From: Microbacterium flavescens
GTDB lineage: Bacteria; Actinomycetota; Actinomycetes; Actinomycetales; Microbacteriaceae
Direction: 5' to 3'
Length of the DNA: 64,000 nt
Assembly (NCBI RefSeq): GCF_018588945.1
Contig: NZ_JAFIWA010000002.1
Coordinates: 456,595-520,594, forward strand
In this document: positions 27,669 through 38,434 of the stretch, piece after piece
Layout: each line of letters starts with the position of its first letter
How positions within the stretch are numbered: the stretch's first letter is position 1
Made by a program: the position numbers and the translations under genes
Notes under the pieces: generated by a model
Database searches by the model: none
The model's input: only the letters and a program-made list of their open reading frames with translations
What the model was told of the DNA's origin: nothing

Positions 27669-28841
27669 TCAGTCCTCGAGCGGACCGAGCCACGCCGTCG
27701 CGACGGTCGAGTGCGCCGACTCGGGATCGCTCGGGTGGAACAGCCCCGCCAGCACGTCGCGATACAGCCGGCCGAGCTCGTTCGACGCGAAGTACGAGGA
27801 CCCGCCGGCCACCAGGACCGCCTCGTCGACGATGCTCTTCGCCGCGGTGACGGCACGGTGCTTCACGCCGGCGAGCAGCGAGAACCAGCGCTGCCCGTGA
27901 TCCGCGAGGGAGTCCACATCCCGCGCGAGCGTCTCGAGCTGCGGCGGCAGCGCGTCGTAGGCGAGGGCCATCGAGGCGATCCGCCAGCGGATGTCGGGGT
28001 CCTGGCTGTAGGGCTTGCCGGTGCGCTTCGACGTGCGCTTCGCCGCGGCCGCCACCGCGAGGTCGAGCGCCCGCCGCGCGATCCCGGTGTACACCGACGC
28101 GAGCAGCAGCTCGAAGACGCTGAAGATGCCGAAGACCAGCGGGTCGGGGTTGGGGCCGGGATCGATCCGGCGCGCCACGCGCTCCGCCGGGGCGACGGCC
28201 CCGTGGAGCTCCGTGGTGCGGGACTGCGTGCCCCGCATGCCGAGGGTGTCCCAGTCGTCGCGCGTCACCACCCGCCCGGCTGCTTCCTCCGACCGGGGGA
28301 CGAACGCGTAGACCATCTTCGGCCCGTCGGCAGACGACGTGTCGAGGCCGTGGAGACCCAGCTGCGTCCACACCGGGGCGAGCGAGGTGAAGATCTTCGT
28401 GCCGGTGAACGCGTAGCCGCCGTCGTCGTGGGGCGAGGCATCCGTCCCACTCCCGAACAGCACCAGGTCGTTGCCCGCCTCGCTGATGCCGAATGCGAAG
28501 ACCTCGCCCGCCACGGCCCCCTCCTGCACGAACCGCAGCGCGTCGATGCCGCGATCGGACAGCACCTTGGCGACCCCCGTCCACACCAGGTGCATGTTCA
28601 CGGCGAGGGCGGTGGCCGGAGCGGCGCCCGCGAGCCGCTGCTGCAGAGCGGATGCCTCGGCCAACCCGAGACCGCCGCCGCCGAGCTCTGCCGGCACGAG
28701 GATCGCGAGGTATCCGGCATCCCGGAGCTCCTCGAGGTCGGCCTCGGGGAACGTGTTCTCACGATCGTGGCGCGCGGCGCGCTCGCGGATGCGCTCGAGC
28801 AGGTCGTCGGGCAGGTGGGTGGCCGGGTCGAAGTCGCTCAC
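27669..28841 (-). CDS. acyl-CoA dehydrogenase family protein
   Basis: FAD flavoenzyme, 390 residues. N-terminal helical domain (LPDDLLERIRERAARHDRENTFPEADLEELRDAGYLAILVP), central FAD-binding beta domain with FAFGISEAGND and YAFTGTKIFTSLAP, and C-terminal helices ending in LYRDVLAGLFHPSDPES. The usual catalytic glutamate position is not clear to me, so it may belong to a branch such as the DszC/SfnB monooxygenase-like group rather than a classical fatty-acid dehydrogenase. GTG start with both a GAGGAG site and a GAGAAT box 6 bases upstream. No beta-oxidation neighbours. Confidence 0.8.
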   Translation of the reverse strand: MSDFDPATHLPDDLLERIRERAARHDRENTFPEADLEELRDAGYLAILVPAELGGGGLGLAEASALQQRLAGAAPATALAVNMHLVWTGVAKVLSDRGIDALRFVQEGAVAGEVFAFGISEAGNDLVLFGSGTDASPHDDGGYAFTGTKIFTSLAPVWTQLGLHGLDTSSADGPKMVYAFVPRSEEAAGRVVTRDDWDTLGMRGTQSRTTELHGAVAPAERVARRIDPGPNPDPLVFGIFSVFELLLASVYTGIARRALDLAVAAAAKRTSKRTGKPYSQDPDIRWRIASMALAYDALPPQLETLARDVDSLADHGQRWFSLLAGVKHRAVTAAKSIVDEAVLVAGGSSYFASNELGRLYRDVLAGLFHPSDPESAHSTVATAWLGPLED

Positions 28842-28916
28842 GGAATCATTCTCCTCGGGTCATGCGGCTCGCGGACCGTGCGTGCCACGATGATCGCAGA
28901 ACAGCGAGGAGTCGAC

Positions 28917-29915
28917 ATGTCGCGATTCAGCCAGACCCTCATCCCGCCCGCTCAACGGCAGTCGGCCGAGGACCTCACCGACGCCCTCGATCTCAGCCAT
29001 GGCGACGCCGGCGCCAAGCGCAGCGGCTTCCTCATCATGCTGACACTGGCGGGGCTCATCGCGATCGCCGGCGTCCTGACCGACTCGACGGCCACGGTGA
29101 TCGGCGCGATGATCATCGCACCGCTCGGCACGCCGATCCTCGGCATCGGGCTCGGGATCGTGACCGGACACCTCAGCCTCGTCATCCGCTCCATCCTGTG
29201 GGTGCTCGTGGGGCTCGTCATCGTCGTGGCGCTCGGTCTCGTCTTCGCGCTGTTCGTCGCGACGCCGGAGAGCCTCGCCTCGAACTCCCAGGTGGAGGGG
29301 CGCACGTCGCCGAGTCTCATGGATCTCGTCGCTGCGCTCGCCACCGGATTCGCCGGCGGCTTCGCGATGTGCCGCAAGGACCTCAGCGCGGTGCTTCCGG
29401 GCGTGGCGATCGCGATCTCGCTCGTGCCCCCGCTCGGCGTGGTCGGCGTGTGCGCGGGTCAGGGACTGTGGGGAGACGCGCTCGGCGCGCTCGTGCTGTT
29501 CCTCTCGAACGTGCTCGCGCTGGTGATCGCCGGGACGATCGTGTTCACGCTGGGCGGCTATGCGCGCGACCCCGGATCGTCGACCACCGCCAACCGGCGC
29601 CGGGCGTACATCGTCGTCACGGTGCTCACCGTCGTCATCACGGTCCCCCTCGCGGTGAACTCGATCGTCGCGGTGGCGCTCACCCGCTGGACCGCCGCGA
29701 TCCAGGCCATTACGACCGACTGGCTCGCGGACGAGCCCGGAGCGCGCGTGTACGACGTGACGTGGAGCGGGGCGAACGCCACGGTGGACGTGACGACCGA
29801 CGACGGCGAGGTGCCCTCGATCAGCGACCTGCAGAGCTCACTCTCGACCGCGATCCCGGGCTGGGTGGGCGTCGTGGTGGACGTCGGGCAGGGGAACGAG
29901 TTCGTCGTGCAGTGA
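28917..29915 (+). CDS. DUF389 membrane protein
   Basis: 332 residues with about six hydrophobic helices. It starts with a soluble stretch, then the DUF389/TIGR00341 core: GFLIMLTLAGLIAIAGVLTDSTATVIGAMIIAPLGTPILGIGLG, AALATGFAGGFAMCRKDLSAVLPGVAIAISLVPPLGVVGV, and VLALVIAGTIVFTLGGY. A soluble C-terminal domain follows (290-332). Family function unknown. The ATG at 28917 has GCGAGGAG 5-6 bases upstream; an in-frame ATG at 28890 is the alternative. Divergent from the acyl-CoA dehydrogenase gene. Confidence 0.85.
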   Translation: MSRFSQTLIPPAQRQSAEDLTDALDLSHGDAGAKRSGFLIMLTLAGLIAIAGVLTDSTATVIGAMIIAPLGTPILGIGLGIVTGHLSLVIRSILWVLVGLVIVVALGLVFALFVATPESLASNSQVEGRTSPSLMDLVAALATGFAGGFAMCRKDLSAVLPGVAIAISLVPPLGVVGVCAGQGLWGDALGALVLFLSNVLALVIAGTIVFTLGGYARDPGSSTTANRRRAYIVVTVLTVVITVPLAVNSIVAVALTRWTAAIQAITTDWLADEPGARVYDVTWSGANATVDVTTDDGEVPSISDLQSSLSTAIPGWVGVVVDVGQGNEFVVQ

Positions 29916-29939
29916 ACCCGTCGGCCGGGCTTCCGGCCG

Positions 29940-30701
29940 TCAGTCCGCGAGCGCCTCGAGGAGCTGGGCGATCGTGGCCTCGGGCTTGTCGCGGTGCGGC
30001 GAGTGCCCTGCGCCGGCGACCACCGACATCGTGAAGCGCGGGTTCGCTGCGACGACCGACTCGGCCGGCTTCCCGCGGAAGATGCTGTAGACGTGCGGGT
30101 CGGACGCGATGACGTGTGTCGGCACGGCGACGGCGGTCGCGGCATCCGTCACGTCCCATACCGTGTTCTGCGCGCTCGTCTGCTCCACCGCCCACCTGCT
30201 CGCCTGCTGCGCGGAGAGCGCCTTCAGCTCGATGTCCTGCTCGTGCCAGTGCGGGTGGCCCTCGCGCACCGCGCGCGGCGACGGATCGGCGAACGACTCC
30301 TCCTGACTCGCGCGCACGATCTCGCGATCGCGATCGGTCAGCGCGATCGCGGGATCGATCAGCACCAGCCGGTGCGTCCAGGAGGAATCGGATGCCGCGG
30401 CCACGGTCGCCGCCGCACCGCCGAGCGAGTGACCGACCACGAGATCCCAGGCGCCGCCGTCCGCTGGGCGGGTCTCGGCGAGGTCGGCGGCGTACGCGAC
30501 GATCGTGTAGTCGAGCGTGCGCGGCGCGGTGCCGTGGCCGCGCAGGTCGACGGCGTCGGCGCGCCAGCCGGCGTCGGCGAGGGCGACGCCGTACCGCCAC
30601 ATCAGCGGTCCGTTCGAGCCGAGGCCGTGGACCAGCAGGGCACGGCGCTCTGCACCGGGCGCACCCCACGACAGTCGGGGCAGGACGACGGGAGAGGGCA
30701 T
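29940..30701 (-). CDS. alpha/beta hydrolase
   Basis: 253 residues, full alpha/beta-hydrolase fold: oxyanion region LLVHGLGSNG, nucleophile elbow VVGHSLGGAAAT with the catalytic serine near residue 92, an acid in the VIASDPHVYSIF region and the catalytic histidine in VVAGAGHSPHRDKPEATI. No signal peptide, so cytoplasmic. Substrate unknown. ATG start 7 bases after TAGGCT on the minus strand, leaderless. Confidence 0.85.
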   Translation of the reverse strand: MPSPVVLPRLSWGAPGAERRALLVHGLGSNGPLMWRYGVALADAGWRADAVDLRGHGTAPRTLDYTIVAYAADLAETRPADGGAWDLVVGHSLGGAAATVAAASDSSWTHRLVLIDPAIALTDRDREIVRASQEESFADPSPRAVREGHPHWHEQDIELKALSAQQASRWAVEQTSAQNTVWDVTDAATAVAVPTHVIASDPHVYSIFRGKPAESVVAANPRFTMSVVAGAGHSPHRDKPEATIAQLLEALAD

Positions 30702-30708
30702 GCCCTAC

Positions 30709-30714
30709 AGCCTA
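30709..30714 (-). promoter_or_regulatory. leaderless -10 box (TAGGCT) of the alpha/beta hydrolase
   Basis: Minus-strand TAGGCT, 7 bases before the ATG; the same hexamer as at 8893-8898. Confidence 0.6.
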
Positions 30715-30756
30715 GGAGCGGCCCGGGGGGCGCCGCGCCGCGGGAGGATGGTGGAC

Positions 30757-31161
30757 ATGATCTCGACGGAACTCGCAGAGGCCCTCCGCGACGCCGGATT
30801 GGAGTGGCACCCGCGGTCGGGTGACCGCTTCCAGCTGCACGAGCCGGAGTTCGAGGCCGACGTCTTCACCGTCAGCGAGATGACGATCGAGCCGCGCGAG
30901 TATCCGACCGGGCGCATCCTCGCCTTCAACGGCACGACGGAGTGGGCGCTGGACTCGGTCGCGCTGGAAGACGCCCTGTGGCTGCCGCACGAGAGCCAGC
31001 TGCGCGAGATGCTCGGCGGGGCGTTCCGGGCGCTGCGGCGGCTGCCCGACACGTACGAGGTCGAGACCGTGCTCGCGGGGGAGCGGCGCGTGTTCGAGTT
31101 CCCCGAGCCCGCCGACGCCTACGCGCTCGCGCTGCTGGAGCTGCTGCGCCGGATCTCCTGA
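30757..31161 (+). CDS. conserved hypothetical protein
   Basis: 134 residues, acidic, no membrane helix or signal. Notable stretches: LEWHPRSGDRFQLHEPEFEADVFTVSEMTIE and GRILAFNGTTEWALDSVALEDALWLPHESQLREML. I believe close homologues in Microbacteriaceae are sometimes labelled pilus assembly protein CpaE, but nothing here supports that. ATG at 30757 is 9 bases from GGGAGG; two earlier in-frame starts (30748, 30751) are too close to it. Function not recognised. Confidence 0.75.
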   Translation: MISTELAEALRDAGLEWHPRSGDRFQLHEPEFEADVFTVSEMTIEPREYPTGRILAFNGTTEWALDSVALEDALWLPHESQLREMLGGAFRALRRLPDTYEVETVLAGERRVFEFPEPADAYALALLELLRRIS

Positions 31162-31190
31162 GGAGGCGTCGTGCGGGGTTCCGGCCCTGG

Positions 31191-32396
31191 TCAGGTGATG
31201 GTGGGCACCGGCTCGGTGTCGGGGATGGGGCTGGCGTCGCGATTGCGGAGGTCGGGGAAGCCCTTCACGAACACGACGGCGACGAGGAACCCGACCGCGC
31301 AGAACGCCGTCGCGGCGATGTAGGCGCCGGTCGGGCCGATGTCGTCGATGAGGAATCCGGCGATGGCGGAGCCCGCGGCAGCCCCGATCAGCTGACCGGT
31401 GCCGACCCATCCGAACGCCTCGGCGGTGTCGCTGAACTTGACGCTCGCCGAGGTCATCGCGAACAGCACCGCCAGCGCGGGCGCGACGCCGATGCCCGCG
31501 AGGACGAGCGTTCCGCCGAGCCAGAACACGTTGAGCGAGACGATGGTCAGGGCGAGGCCGACGGTGACGATCGCGAGGCGGCGCGCCATGGCCCACGGGC
31601 CGATCGGGATATGGCCGAGCGCGAGGCCGCCCACGAGGCTGCCCACCGAGAACAGCGCGAGCACGATGCCGGCCTCGAGCCCGCCGTGATCGAACGTCGC
31701 CACGACGCCCGCCTCGACGGCGGCCAGGCCGCCGACGAGCAGGAAGCCGACGACGGTCGCCAGCAGCACCGGAGTCTTCGTGAGGACCTTGCCGATGCTG
31801 CGGCGGCTGCGGGGGATGCGCACGCGGCCGACCTCGGGGGAGAGGATGAACCACGCTCCGCCCCCGACGAGGATGACGACGATCAGCAGCAGCGCCGGAA
31901 CGGTGCCGATCTGCGTCGCGACGAGCGTGATGACCACGGGCGCGACGATCCAGATGATCTCCTGAAGCGACGCGTCGAGCGAGAACAGCGGCGTCAGCTG
32001 CCGCGCCGTGACCATCTTGGGGTAGATCGTGCGCACCGCCGACTGCACGGGGGGAGTCGACAGGCCAGCGATGAGCCCGAGCACCATGTAGAGGGGCAGC
32101 GGGAGTTCGATGAGCGCGATGACGGCGATCGATGTCGCGCTGACGAGGAGGGTCGTGGTCAGCACGCGGCGCATCCCCCAGCGACCCATCCAGCGGCTCG
32201 TGATGGGGCCGGCGATGGCCTGACCGACCGAGATCGCCGCGAGCACGAGGCCTGCCGCGCCGTACGAGCCGGTGATGTACTCGATGTGCAGCAGGATCGC
32301 CAGGCTCGTCATGCCGTTGGGGAAGCGCGCGGTGAGCTGGGCCGCCATGATGCGCCCGACTCCGGGGGTGCGAAGAAGATCCCGGTAGCCCGCCAC
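31191..32396 (-). CDS. MFS transporter
   Basis: 401 residues with twelve hydrophobic segments in two halves. The cytoplasmic loop 2-3 carries RWMGRWGMRRVL (family G-x-x-x-D/G-R-x-G-R-R pattern), and GRVRIPRSRRSIGKVL forms the central loop. Probably an exporter of small molecules; substrate unknown. GTG start 6 bases after TAACGT on the minus strand, leaderless. Confidence 0.85.
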   Translation of the reverse strand: MAGYRDLLRTPGVGRIMAAQLTARFPNGMTSLAILLHIEYITGSYGAAGLVLAAISVGQAIAGPITSRWMGRWGMRRVLTTTLLVSATSIAVIALIELPLPLYMVLGLIAGLSTPPVQSAVRTIYPKMVTARQLTPLFSLDASLQEIIWIVAPVVITLVATQIGTVPALLLIVVILVGGGAWFILSPEVGRVRIPRSRRSIGKVLTKTPVLLATVVGFLLVGGLAAVEAGVVATFDHGGLEAGIVLALFSVGSLVGGLALGHIPIGPWAMARRLAIVTVGLALTIVSLNVFWLGGTLVLAGIGVAPALAVLFAMTSASVKFSDTAEAFGWVGTGQLIGAAAGSAIAGFLIDDIGPTGAYIAATAFCAVGFLVAVVFVKGFPDLRNRDASPIPDTEPVPTIT

Positions 32397-32402
32397 GGAC
32401 CA

Positions 32403-32408
32403 ACGTTA
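32403..32408 (-). promoter_or_regulatory. leaderless -10 box (TAACGT) of the MFS gene
   Basis: Minus-strand TAACGT, 6 bases before the GTG. Confidence 0.55.
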
Positions 32409-32446
32409 GCGCGGCGTCCGCGACACGCCGCGACACGCCGAAGCGT

Positions 32447-32503
32447 CTCTCCACAGGCGAATCCGATGTCGGAGGGCCGATTTAGCCTCTGCCCTGTGGA
32501 GAG
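32447..32503. repeat. 11-base inverted repeat in the nrd upstream region
   Basis: CTCTCCACAGG (32447-32457) and CCTGTGGAGAG (32493-32503) flank 35 bases. The right arm overlaps a possible GTG (32496) that follows TAGCCT by 7 bases. The whole 352-base region 32397-32748 is AT-richer than its surroundings and also holds the NrdR boxes. Confidence 0.6.
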
Positions 32504-32579
32504 CCGCGGCCGGGGCATCCGAAACGCCCGTGATCCAGGCGTTTTCCAGGTTCGGAATCAGGGGTCGTCCTGTGGATGA
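32496..32579 (+). CDS. possible 27-codon leaderless ORF upstream of nrdH
   Basis: TAGCCT (32483-32488), 7 bases, then GTG and 26 further codons to TGA at 32577-32579. The geometry equals that of confirmed genes in this window, so an RNA may start here and a short peptide may be made. It has no recognisable motif. It could be chance, with the promoter serving a long nrd leader. Confidence 0.25.
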   Translation: MESRGRGIRNARDPGVFQVRNQGSSCG

Positions 32580-32637
32580 AACGGTGGACAACCTGTGTTG
32601 TATATGGGGAGAGCGGTGGAAAATCACACGGATGTAA

Positions 32638-32685
32638 CTACTAGCCCTTGTGGTGCTATCGAATGTCGGTACCCATATGTAGTAT
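32638..32685 (+). promoter_or_regulatory. pair of NrdR boxes and -10 box of the nrd operon
   Basis: Two 16-base sites related to the NrdR consensus (acaCwAtATaTwGtgt): CTACTAGCCCTTGTGG at 32638-32653 and TACCCATATGTAGTAT at 32670-32685, separated by exactly 16 bases, the usual spacing of NrdR box pairs. The second box contains TAGTAT (32680-32685), a likely -10, so NrdR binding would block transcription when dATP is high. Box 1 is the weaker match. Confidence 0.65.
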
Positions 32686-32748
32686 TGGTCTCCCGGCGGG
32701 GGGCCTGCCGGAGACATGAGCGGATTTGAGGGGAAAGACACGATCAAT

Positions 32749-32982
32749 ATGGCGATCACCGTCTACACGAAGCCCGCGTGCGTGCAGTGCACCGCGACCT
32801 ATCGAGCACTGGACTCGAAGGGTATCGAATACGAGATCCACGACCTCTCGGAGGACCCTTCGGCCCTCGAGCAGGTCAAGGCGCTGGGGTACCTCCAGGC
32901 GCCCGTCGTCATCACCGATGAAGACCACTGGTCGGGGTTCCGGCCGGACAAGATCGACGAGCTCGCCTCGCGGCTCGCCTGA
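32749..32982 (+). CDS. nrdH: glutaredoxin-like protein NrdH
   Basis: 77-residue thioredoxin-fold electron donor for class Ib ribonucleotide reductase. It starts [14 protein letters not shown], with the redox pair Cys11-x-x-Cys14 (CVQC, typical of NrdH), and has the conserved [20 protein letters not shown] tail that recognises thioredoxin reductase. First gene of nrdHIEF. A longer in-frame start at 32716 would add 11 unconserved residues. Confidence 0.95.
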   Translation: MAITVYTKPACVQCTATYRALDSKGIEYEIHDLSEDPSALEQVKALGYLQAPVVITDEDHWSGFRPDKIDELASRLA

Positions 32983-32986
32983 CGCC

Positions 32987-33451
32987 ATGGCAACCGCGGT
33001 CGCACAGCGAGACGCGGTTGCCGGGCGGGCGACCGCGACACCGCTCCTCGTCTACTTCTCCAGCGTTTCGGGCAACACCGCGCGCTTCATCGAGAAGCTC
33101 GGCGCGAGGGCGGTGCGGATTCCGCTGCATCACACGGATCCCGCCCTCGTAGTCGACGAACCCTACATCCTCGTCACCCCCACTTACGGCGGAGGCCAGG
33201 GCAGGGGTGAGGAGAAGGGCGCCGTTCCCAAACAGGTGATCCGGTTTCTCAACGACGAGCGCAATCGGCGCCTGATCCGCGGAGTGATCTCCACGGGCAA
33301 CACCAACTTCGGCGAGCACTTCTGCATCGCCGGCGACATCATCAGCCGCAAGTGTCATGTGCCGCACTTGTACCGGCTAGAGGTTTTCGGCACGCCTGAA
33401 GACGTGGAACGCGTGAGCGAGGGATTGGAACGATGGCAGACGCTGCAGTGA
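32987..33451 (+). CDS. nrdI: NrdI flavodoxin
   Basis: 154-residue FMN protein that supplies the oxidant for assembling the dimanganese-tyrosyl cofactor of Nrd[21 protein letters not shown] is the phosphate loop; [10 protein letters not shown] and [16 protein letters not shown] are the flavin loops characteristic of NrdI. The first 18 residues ([18 protein letters not shown]) are an extra tail. It starts 4 bases after nrdH and overlaps nrdE by 19 bases. Confidence 0.95.
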   Translation: MATAVAQRDAVAGRATATPLLVYFSSVSGNTARFIEKLGARAVRIPLHHTDPALVVDEPYILVTPTYGGGQGRGEEKGAVPKQVIRFLNDERNRRLIRGVISTGNTNFGEHFCIAGDIISRKCHVPHLYRLEVFGTPEDVERVSEGLERWQTLQ

Positions 33452-35589
33452 CTGAGAAGGACTTGAAGACAGAGGTGCGCTTCGAGGGCATGGACTACCA
33501 CGCCCTCAACGCGATGCTGAACCTCTACGACGCCGACGGCAAGATCCAGTTCGAGGCCGACAAGCGCGCGGCGCGGGAGTACTTCCTGCAGCACGTGAAC
33601 CAGAACACGGTGTTCTTCCACTCGCTGAAGGAGCGCCTCGACTACCTCGTCGAGAAGGAGTACTACGAGCCGGAGGTGCTCGCGAAGTACCCGTTCGAGT
33701 TCGTCCAGCAGCTCAACGACTTCGCCTACGGCAAGAAGTTCCGCTTCGAGACCTTCCTCGGGGCCTTCAAGTACTACACGAGCTACACGCTCAAGACCTT
33801 CGACGGCAAGCGGTACCTCGAGCGCTTCGAGGACCGCGTGGTCATGACGGCGCTGGCGCTCGCCGACGGCGACCAGGACCTCGCGACCTCCCTCGTCGAC
33901 GAGATCATCAGCGGCCGGTTCCAACCGGCGACGCCGACGTTCCTCAACGCCGGCAAGGCGCAGCGCGGCGAGCTCGTGTCGTGCTTCCTGCTCCGCATCG
34001 AGGACAACATGGAGTCGATCGCGCGCGGCATCAACTCCGCCCTGCAGCTCTCCAAGCGCGGCGGCGGCGTCGCGCTCCTCCTGTCGAACGTGCGCGAGTC
34101 GGGTGCGCCGATCAAGCAGATCGAGAACCAGTCGTCGGGCATCATCCCCGTGATGAAGCTCCTCGAAGACAGCTTCAGCTACGCCAACCAGCTCGGTGCG
34201 CGTCAGGGCGCCGGTGCGGTGTACCTCAGCGCGCACCACCCCGACATCATGCGCTTCCTCGACACCAAGCGCGAGAACGCAGACGAGAAGATCCGCATCA
34301 AGACGCTGTCGCTCGGCGTCGTGGTGCCCGACATCACGTTCGAGCTCGCCAAGAACGACGAAGACATGTACCTCTTCTCGCCGTACGACGTCGAGCGCGT
34401 CTACGGCGTGCCGTTCGGCGACATCTCGGTGACCGAGAAGTACCGCGAGATGGTCGACGACCCGCGCATCAAGAAGACGAAGATCAACGCGCGCGAGTTC
34501 TTCCAGACGCTGGCCGAGATCCAGTTCGAGTCGGGCTACCCGTACATCATGTTCGAGGACACGGTGAACAAGGCCAACCCGATCAAGGGCCGGATCAACA
34601 TGTCCAACCTGTGCTCGGAGATCCTGCAGGTCAACACGCCGACCACGTACAACGAGGACCTCTCGTACGCGCAGATCGGCAAGGACATCTCGTGCAACCT
34701 GGGCTCGCTGAACATCGCGCTCGCGATGGACGGCGGAAACCTGGCGAAGACGGTGGAGACGAGCATCCGTGCGCTCACCGCCGTCAGCCAGCAGAGCCAC
34801 ATCGCCTCGGTGCGCTCGATCGAGGACGGCAACGACCGCTCGCACGCGATCGGCCTCGGCCAGATGAACCTGCACGGCTACCTCGCTCGTGAGCACGTGT
34901 TCTACGGCTCGGAAGAGGGCGTCGACTTCACCAACATCTACTTCTACTCGGTGCTGTTCCACGCGCTGCGCGCGTCGAACAAGATCGCGATCGAGCGGGG
35001 CGAGACCTTCGACGGGTTCGAGGACTCGACCTACGCGTCGGGCACGTTCTTCGACAAGTACATCGACCAGGAGTGGGCCCCCGCGACCGACAAGGTCAAG
35101 GAGATGTTCGCCGGCCACCACATCCCGACGCAGGATGACTGGCGCGAGCTCAAGGCGTCGATCCAGCAGTACGGCATCTACAACCAGAACCTGCAGGCGG
35201 TGCCCCCGACCGGCTCGATCTCGTACATCAACAACTCCACGTCGTCGATCCACCCGATCGCGGCGAAGGTCGAGATCCGCAAGGAAGGCAAGCTCGGCCG
35301 CGTCTACTACCCGGCGGCGTTCATGACGAACGACAACCTGGAGTACTACCAGGACGCGTACGAGATCGGCTACGAGAAGGTCATCGACACCTACGCGGCC
35401 GCGACCCAGCACGTCGACCAGGGCCTGTCGCTCACGCTGTTCTTCAAGGACACCGCGACCACCCGCGACATCAACAAGGCCCAGATCTACGCCTGGCGCA
35501 AGGGCATCAAGACGATCTACTACATCCGCCTGCGGCAGATGGCGCTGGAGGGCACGTCGATGGACATGTGCGTCTCCTGCACGCTGTGA
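33433..35589 (+). CDS. nrdE: class Ib ribonucleotide reductase alpha subunit
   Basis: Catalytic subunit reducing ribonucleoside diphosphates. 718 residues, normal for NrdE, which lacks the N-terminal ATP cone. It carries the active-site strand [10 protein letters not shown] (first redox cysteine), the finger loop [11 protein letters not shown] with the catalytic cysteine, [10 protein letters not shown], and the mobile C-terminal pair in MDMCVSCTL. Ends 50 bases before the inserted endonuclease gene. Confidence 0.97.
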   Translation: MADAAVTEKDLKTEVRFEGMDYHALNAMLNLYDADGKIQFEADKRAAREYFLQHVNQNTVFFHSLKERLDYLVEKEYYEPEVLAKYPFEFVQQLNDFAYGKKFRFETFLGAFKYYTSYTLKTFDGKRYLERFEDRVVMTALALADGDQDLATSLVDEIISGRFQPATPTFLNAGKAQRGELVSCFLLRIEDNMESIARGINSALQLSKRGGGVALLLSNVRESGAPIKQIENQSSGIIPVMKLLEDSFSYANQLGARQGAGAVYLSAHHPDIMRFLDTKRENADEKIRIKTLSLGVVVPDITFELAKNDEDMYLFSPYDVERVYGVPFGDISVTEKYREMVDDPRIKKTKINAREFFQTLAEIQFESGYPYIMFEDTVNKANPIKGRINMSNLCSEILQVNTPTTYNEDLSYAQIGKDISCNLGSLNIALAMDGGNLAKTVETSIRALTAVSQQSHIASVRSIEDGNDRSHAIGLGQMNLHGYLAREHVFYGSEEGVDFTNIYFYSVLFHALRASNKIAIERGETFDGFEDSTYASGTFFDKYIDQEWAPATDKVKEMFAGHHIPTQDDWRELKASIQQYGIYNQNLQAVPPTGSISYINNSTSSIHPIAAKVEIRKEGKLGRVYYPAAFMTNDNLEYYQDAYEIGYEKVIDTYAAATQHVDQGLSLTLFFKDTATTRDINKAQIYAWRKGIKTIYYIRLRQMALEGTSMDMCVSCTL

Positions 35590-35639
35590 TCAGCGGTCGA
35601 TAAGCGAACACGAAGCGACGAGAGCCCGGAATCACACCA

Positions 35640-37416
<1,777 letters not shown>

Positions 37417-37417
37417 G

Positions 37418-37618
37418 CTAGAGCCGGCGAACGTAGATCGTCACGCCGTCGACGTCTTCGACGTCGAGTTCGAACTCTTCCCCTCGGTACCAGCAGTGTG
37501 ACGGGGTCGCGCCGTCCGTGTCGCGGTCGCGCTGCTCGGTGCCGAGGGTGGTTCTCCGCCCCGATCGGTCGAGTTCATCGAACTGCACGGTGAAACTCTC
37601 AGACCGGCGTACTCCCAT
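37418..37618 (-). CDS. small hypothetical protein (66 residues)
   Basis: MGVRRSESFTVQFDELDRSG at the start and EEFELDVEDVDGVTIYVRRL at the end; acidic, probably all-beta, no known motif. The ATG lies 7 bases after TACGCT (37626-37631 on the minus strand), the leaderless geometry used by other genes here, which supports both the gene and this start. Convergent with nrdF, stops one base apart. Function unknown. Confidence 0.55.
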   Translation of the reverse strand: MGVRRSESFTVQFDELDRSGRRTTLGTEQRDRDTDGATPSHCWYRGEEFELDVEDVDGVTIYVRRL

Positions 37619-37708
37619 GGGAGCGAGCGTACGCGCTGCCAGACCGCACGCAATGGACTGTCGAGTGTCTTCTGCTCCCGACGGCCGGTGGGCGTTATTG
37701 TCGGGATT

Positions 37709-37846
37709 GCGGATGTCCCCAGCATCCGCTGGACGACTGGGTATCCCCATACCCGCGTCCTACATCGCGGGGGCTCGTGGCCTTGGGGGCACGATCCGAA
37801 TCTCGCGATGGCCGGGCTTCGGGCGTCCCCAGCGCCCGGAGCCCGG
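37709..37846. repeat. three hairpins with CCCC loops
   Basis: Hairpin 1: GCGGATG / CATCCGC (37709-37715, 37723-37729) with loop TCCCCAG. Hairpin 2: GGGTAT / ATACCC (37739-37744, 37749-37754) with loop CCCC. Hairpin 3: CCGGGCTTCGGGCG / CGCCCGGAGCCCGG (37812-37825, 37833-37846), 14 pairs including one G-U, again with loop TCCCCAG. They lie in the 270-base gap between the small gene and the channel remnant. Hairpin 3 could terminate the channel transcript; the shared loop is unexplained. Confidence 0.6.
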
Positions 37847-37888
37847 TTGTGTTTCTGGGCGGTCGGCGCATGCGCCCTTCTGGAACCC

Positions 37889-38434
37889 TCAGCGGTCGCG
37901 ATCGCGGCCGAGTGCCTGTGCGAGCATGCCGCGCATGTCCTCTAGCTGTGTCTCGAGGGCGCGGATGTGGTCCACCGCCGCAGACTCCATCTCGGCATCC
38001 CGCTCGGCCACACGCTCGACGATCCACGACGCGAGGGTCGCCGCGACGATGCCGAGCAAGGCGATGCCACCGATCATCAGGCCGACAGCGATAAGCCGGC
38101 CGACCGCTGTCACAGGCGTGTAGTCGCCGTAGCCGACAGTGGTCACCGTGACAAACGACCACCACAGCGCATCTCCGAACGTCTCGATGCTTGCTCCGGC
38201 GTGGCCGCGCTCGCTGTCGAGGACAGCGAGCGCCGCAACGAAGATGAGGAGCGCGGACGCCGTCCCGACGTAGATAGCGATGCGCCCCCGGATCGCGGTT
38301 CCGGCGGTGCGCTGCAGGACAGACAACATGGTGACCAACCGCAGGATCCGAAGCGGACGCAACATGGGCAGGACGACGACGCAGAGGTCGAACCAATGTG
38401 TAGAACCAACGCCTCGTAGGCGCCGACTGAACAC
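37889..38434 (-). pseudogene. potassium channel, 5'-truncated (S4 to pore only)
   Basis: The 181-residue open frame encodes the C-terminal part of a Kv-type channel: remnant of S3 and S4 (HWFDLCVVVLPMLRPLRILRLVTML), S5, the pore helix with an intact selectivity filter (WWSFVTVTTVGYGDYTPVT), S6 (GRLIAVGLMIGGIALLGIVAATLASWIVERV) and a coiled-coil tail (residues 145-181). Normal homologues have about 75 more residues (S1-S3) before HWFDL. Upstream on the minus strand no frame continues that homology, so the 5' part was lost. The GTG at 38434 is only the first available start. It may still express a pore fragment. Confidence 0.65.

Noticed and set aside
32584..32592. DnaA-box-like GGTGGACAA upstream of nrdH
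   Set aside because: A single near-match with one mismatch; no cluster of boxes, no dnaA/dnaN/gyr genes and no origin features, so not an origin.
32595..32610. third NrdR-like box (TTGTATAT)
   Set aside because: Weak match and wrong distance from the other two boxes, which have the standard 16-base gap.
33355..35412. 685-codon open frame on the minus strand
   Set aside because: It is the complement of nrdE; Val/Leu/Asp-rich nonsense without motifs.
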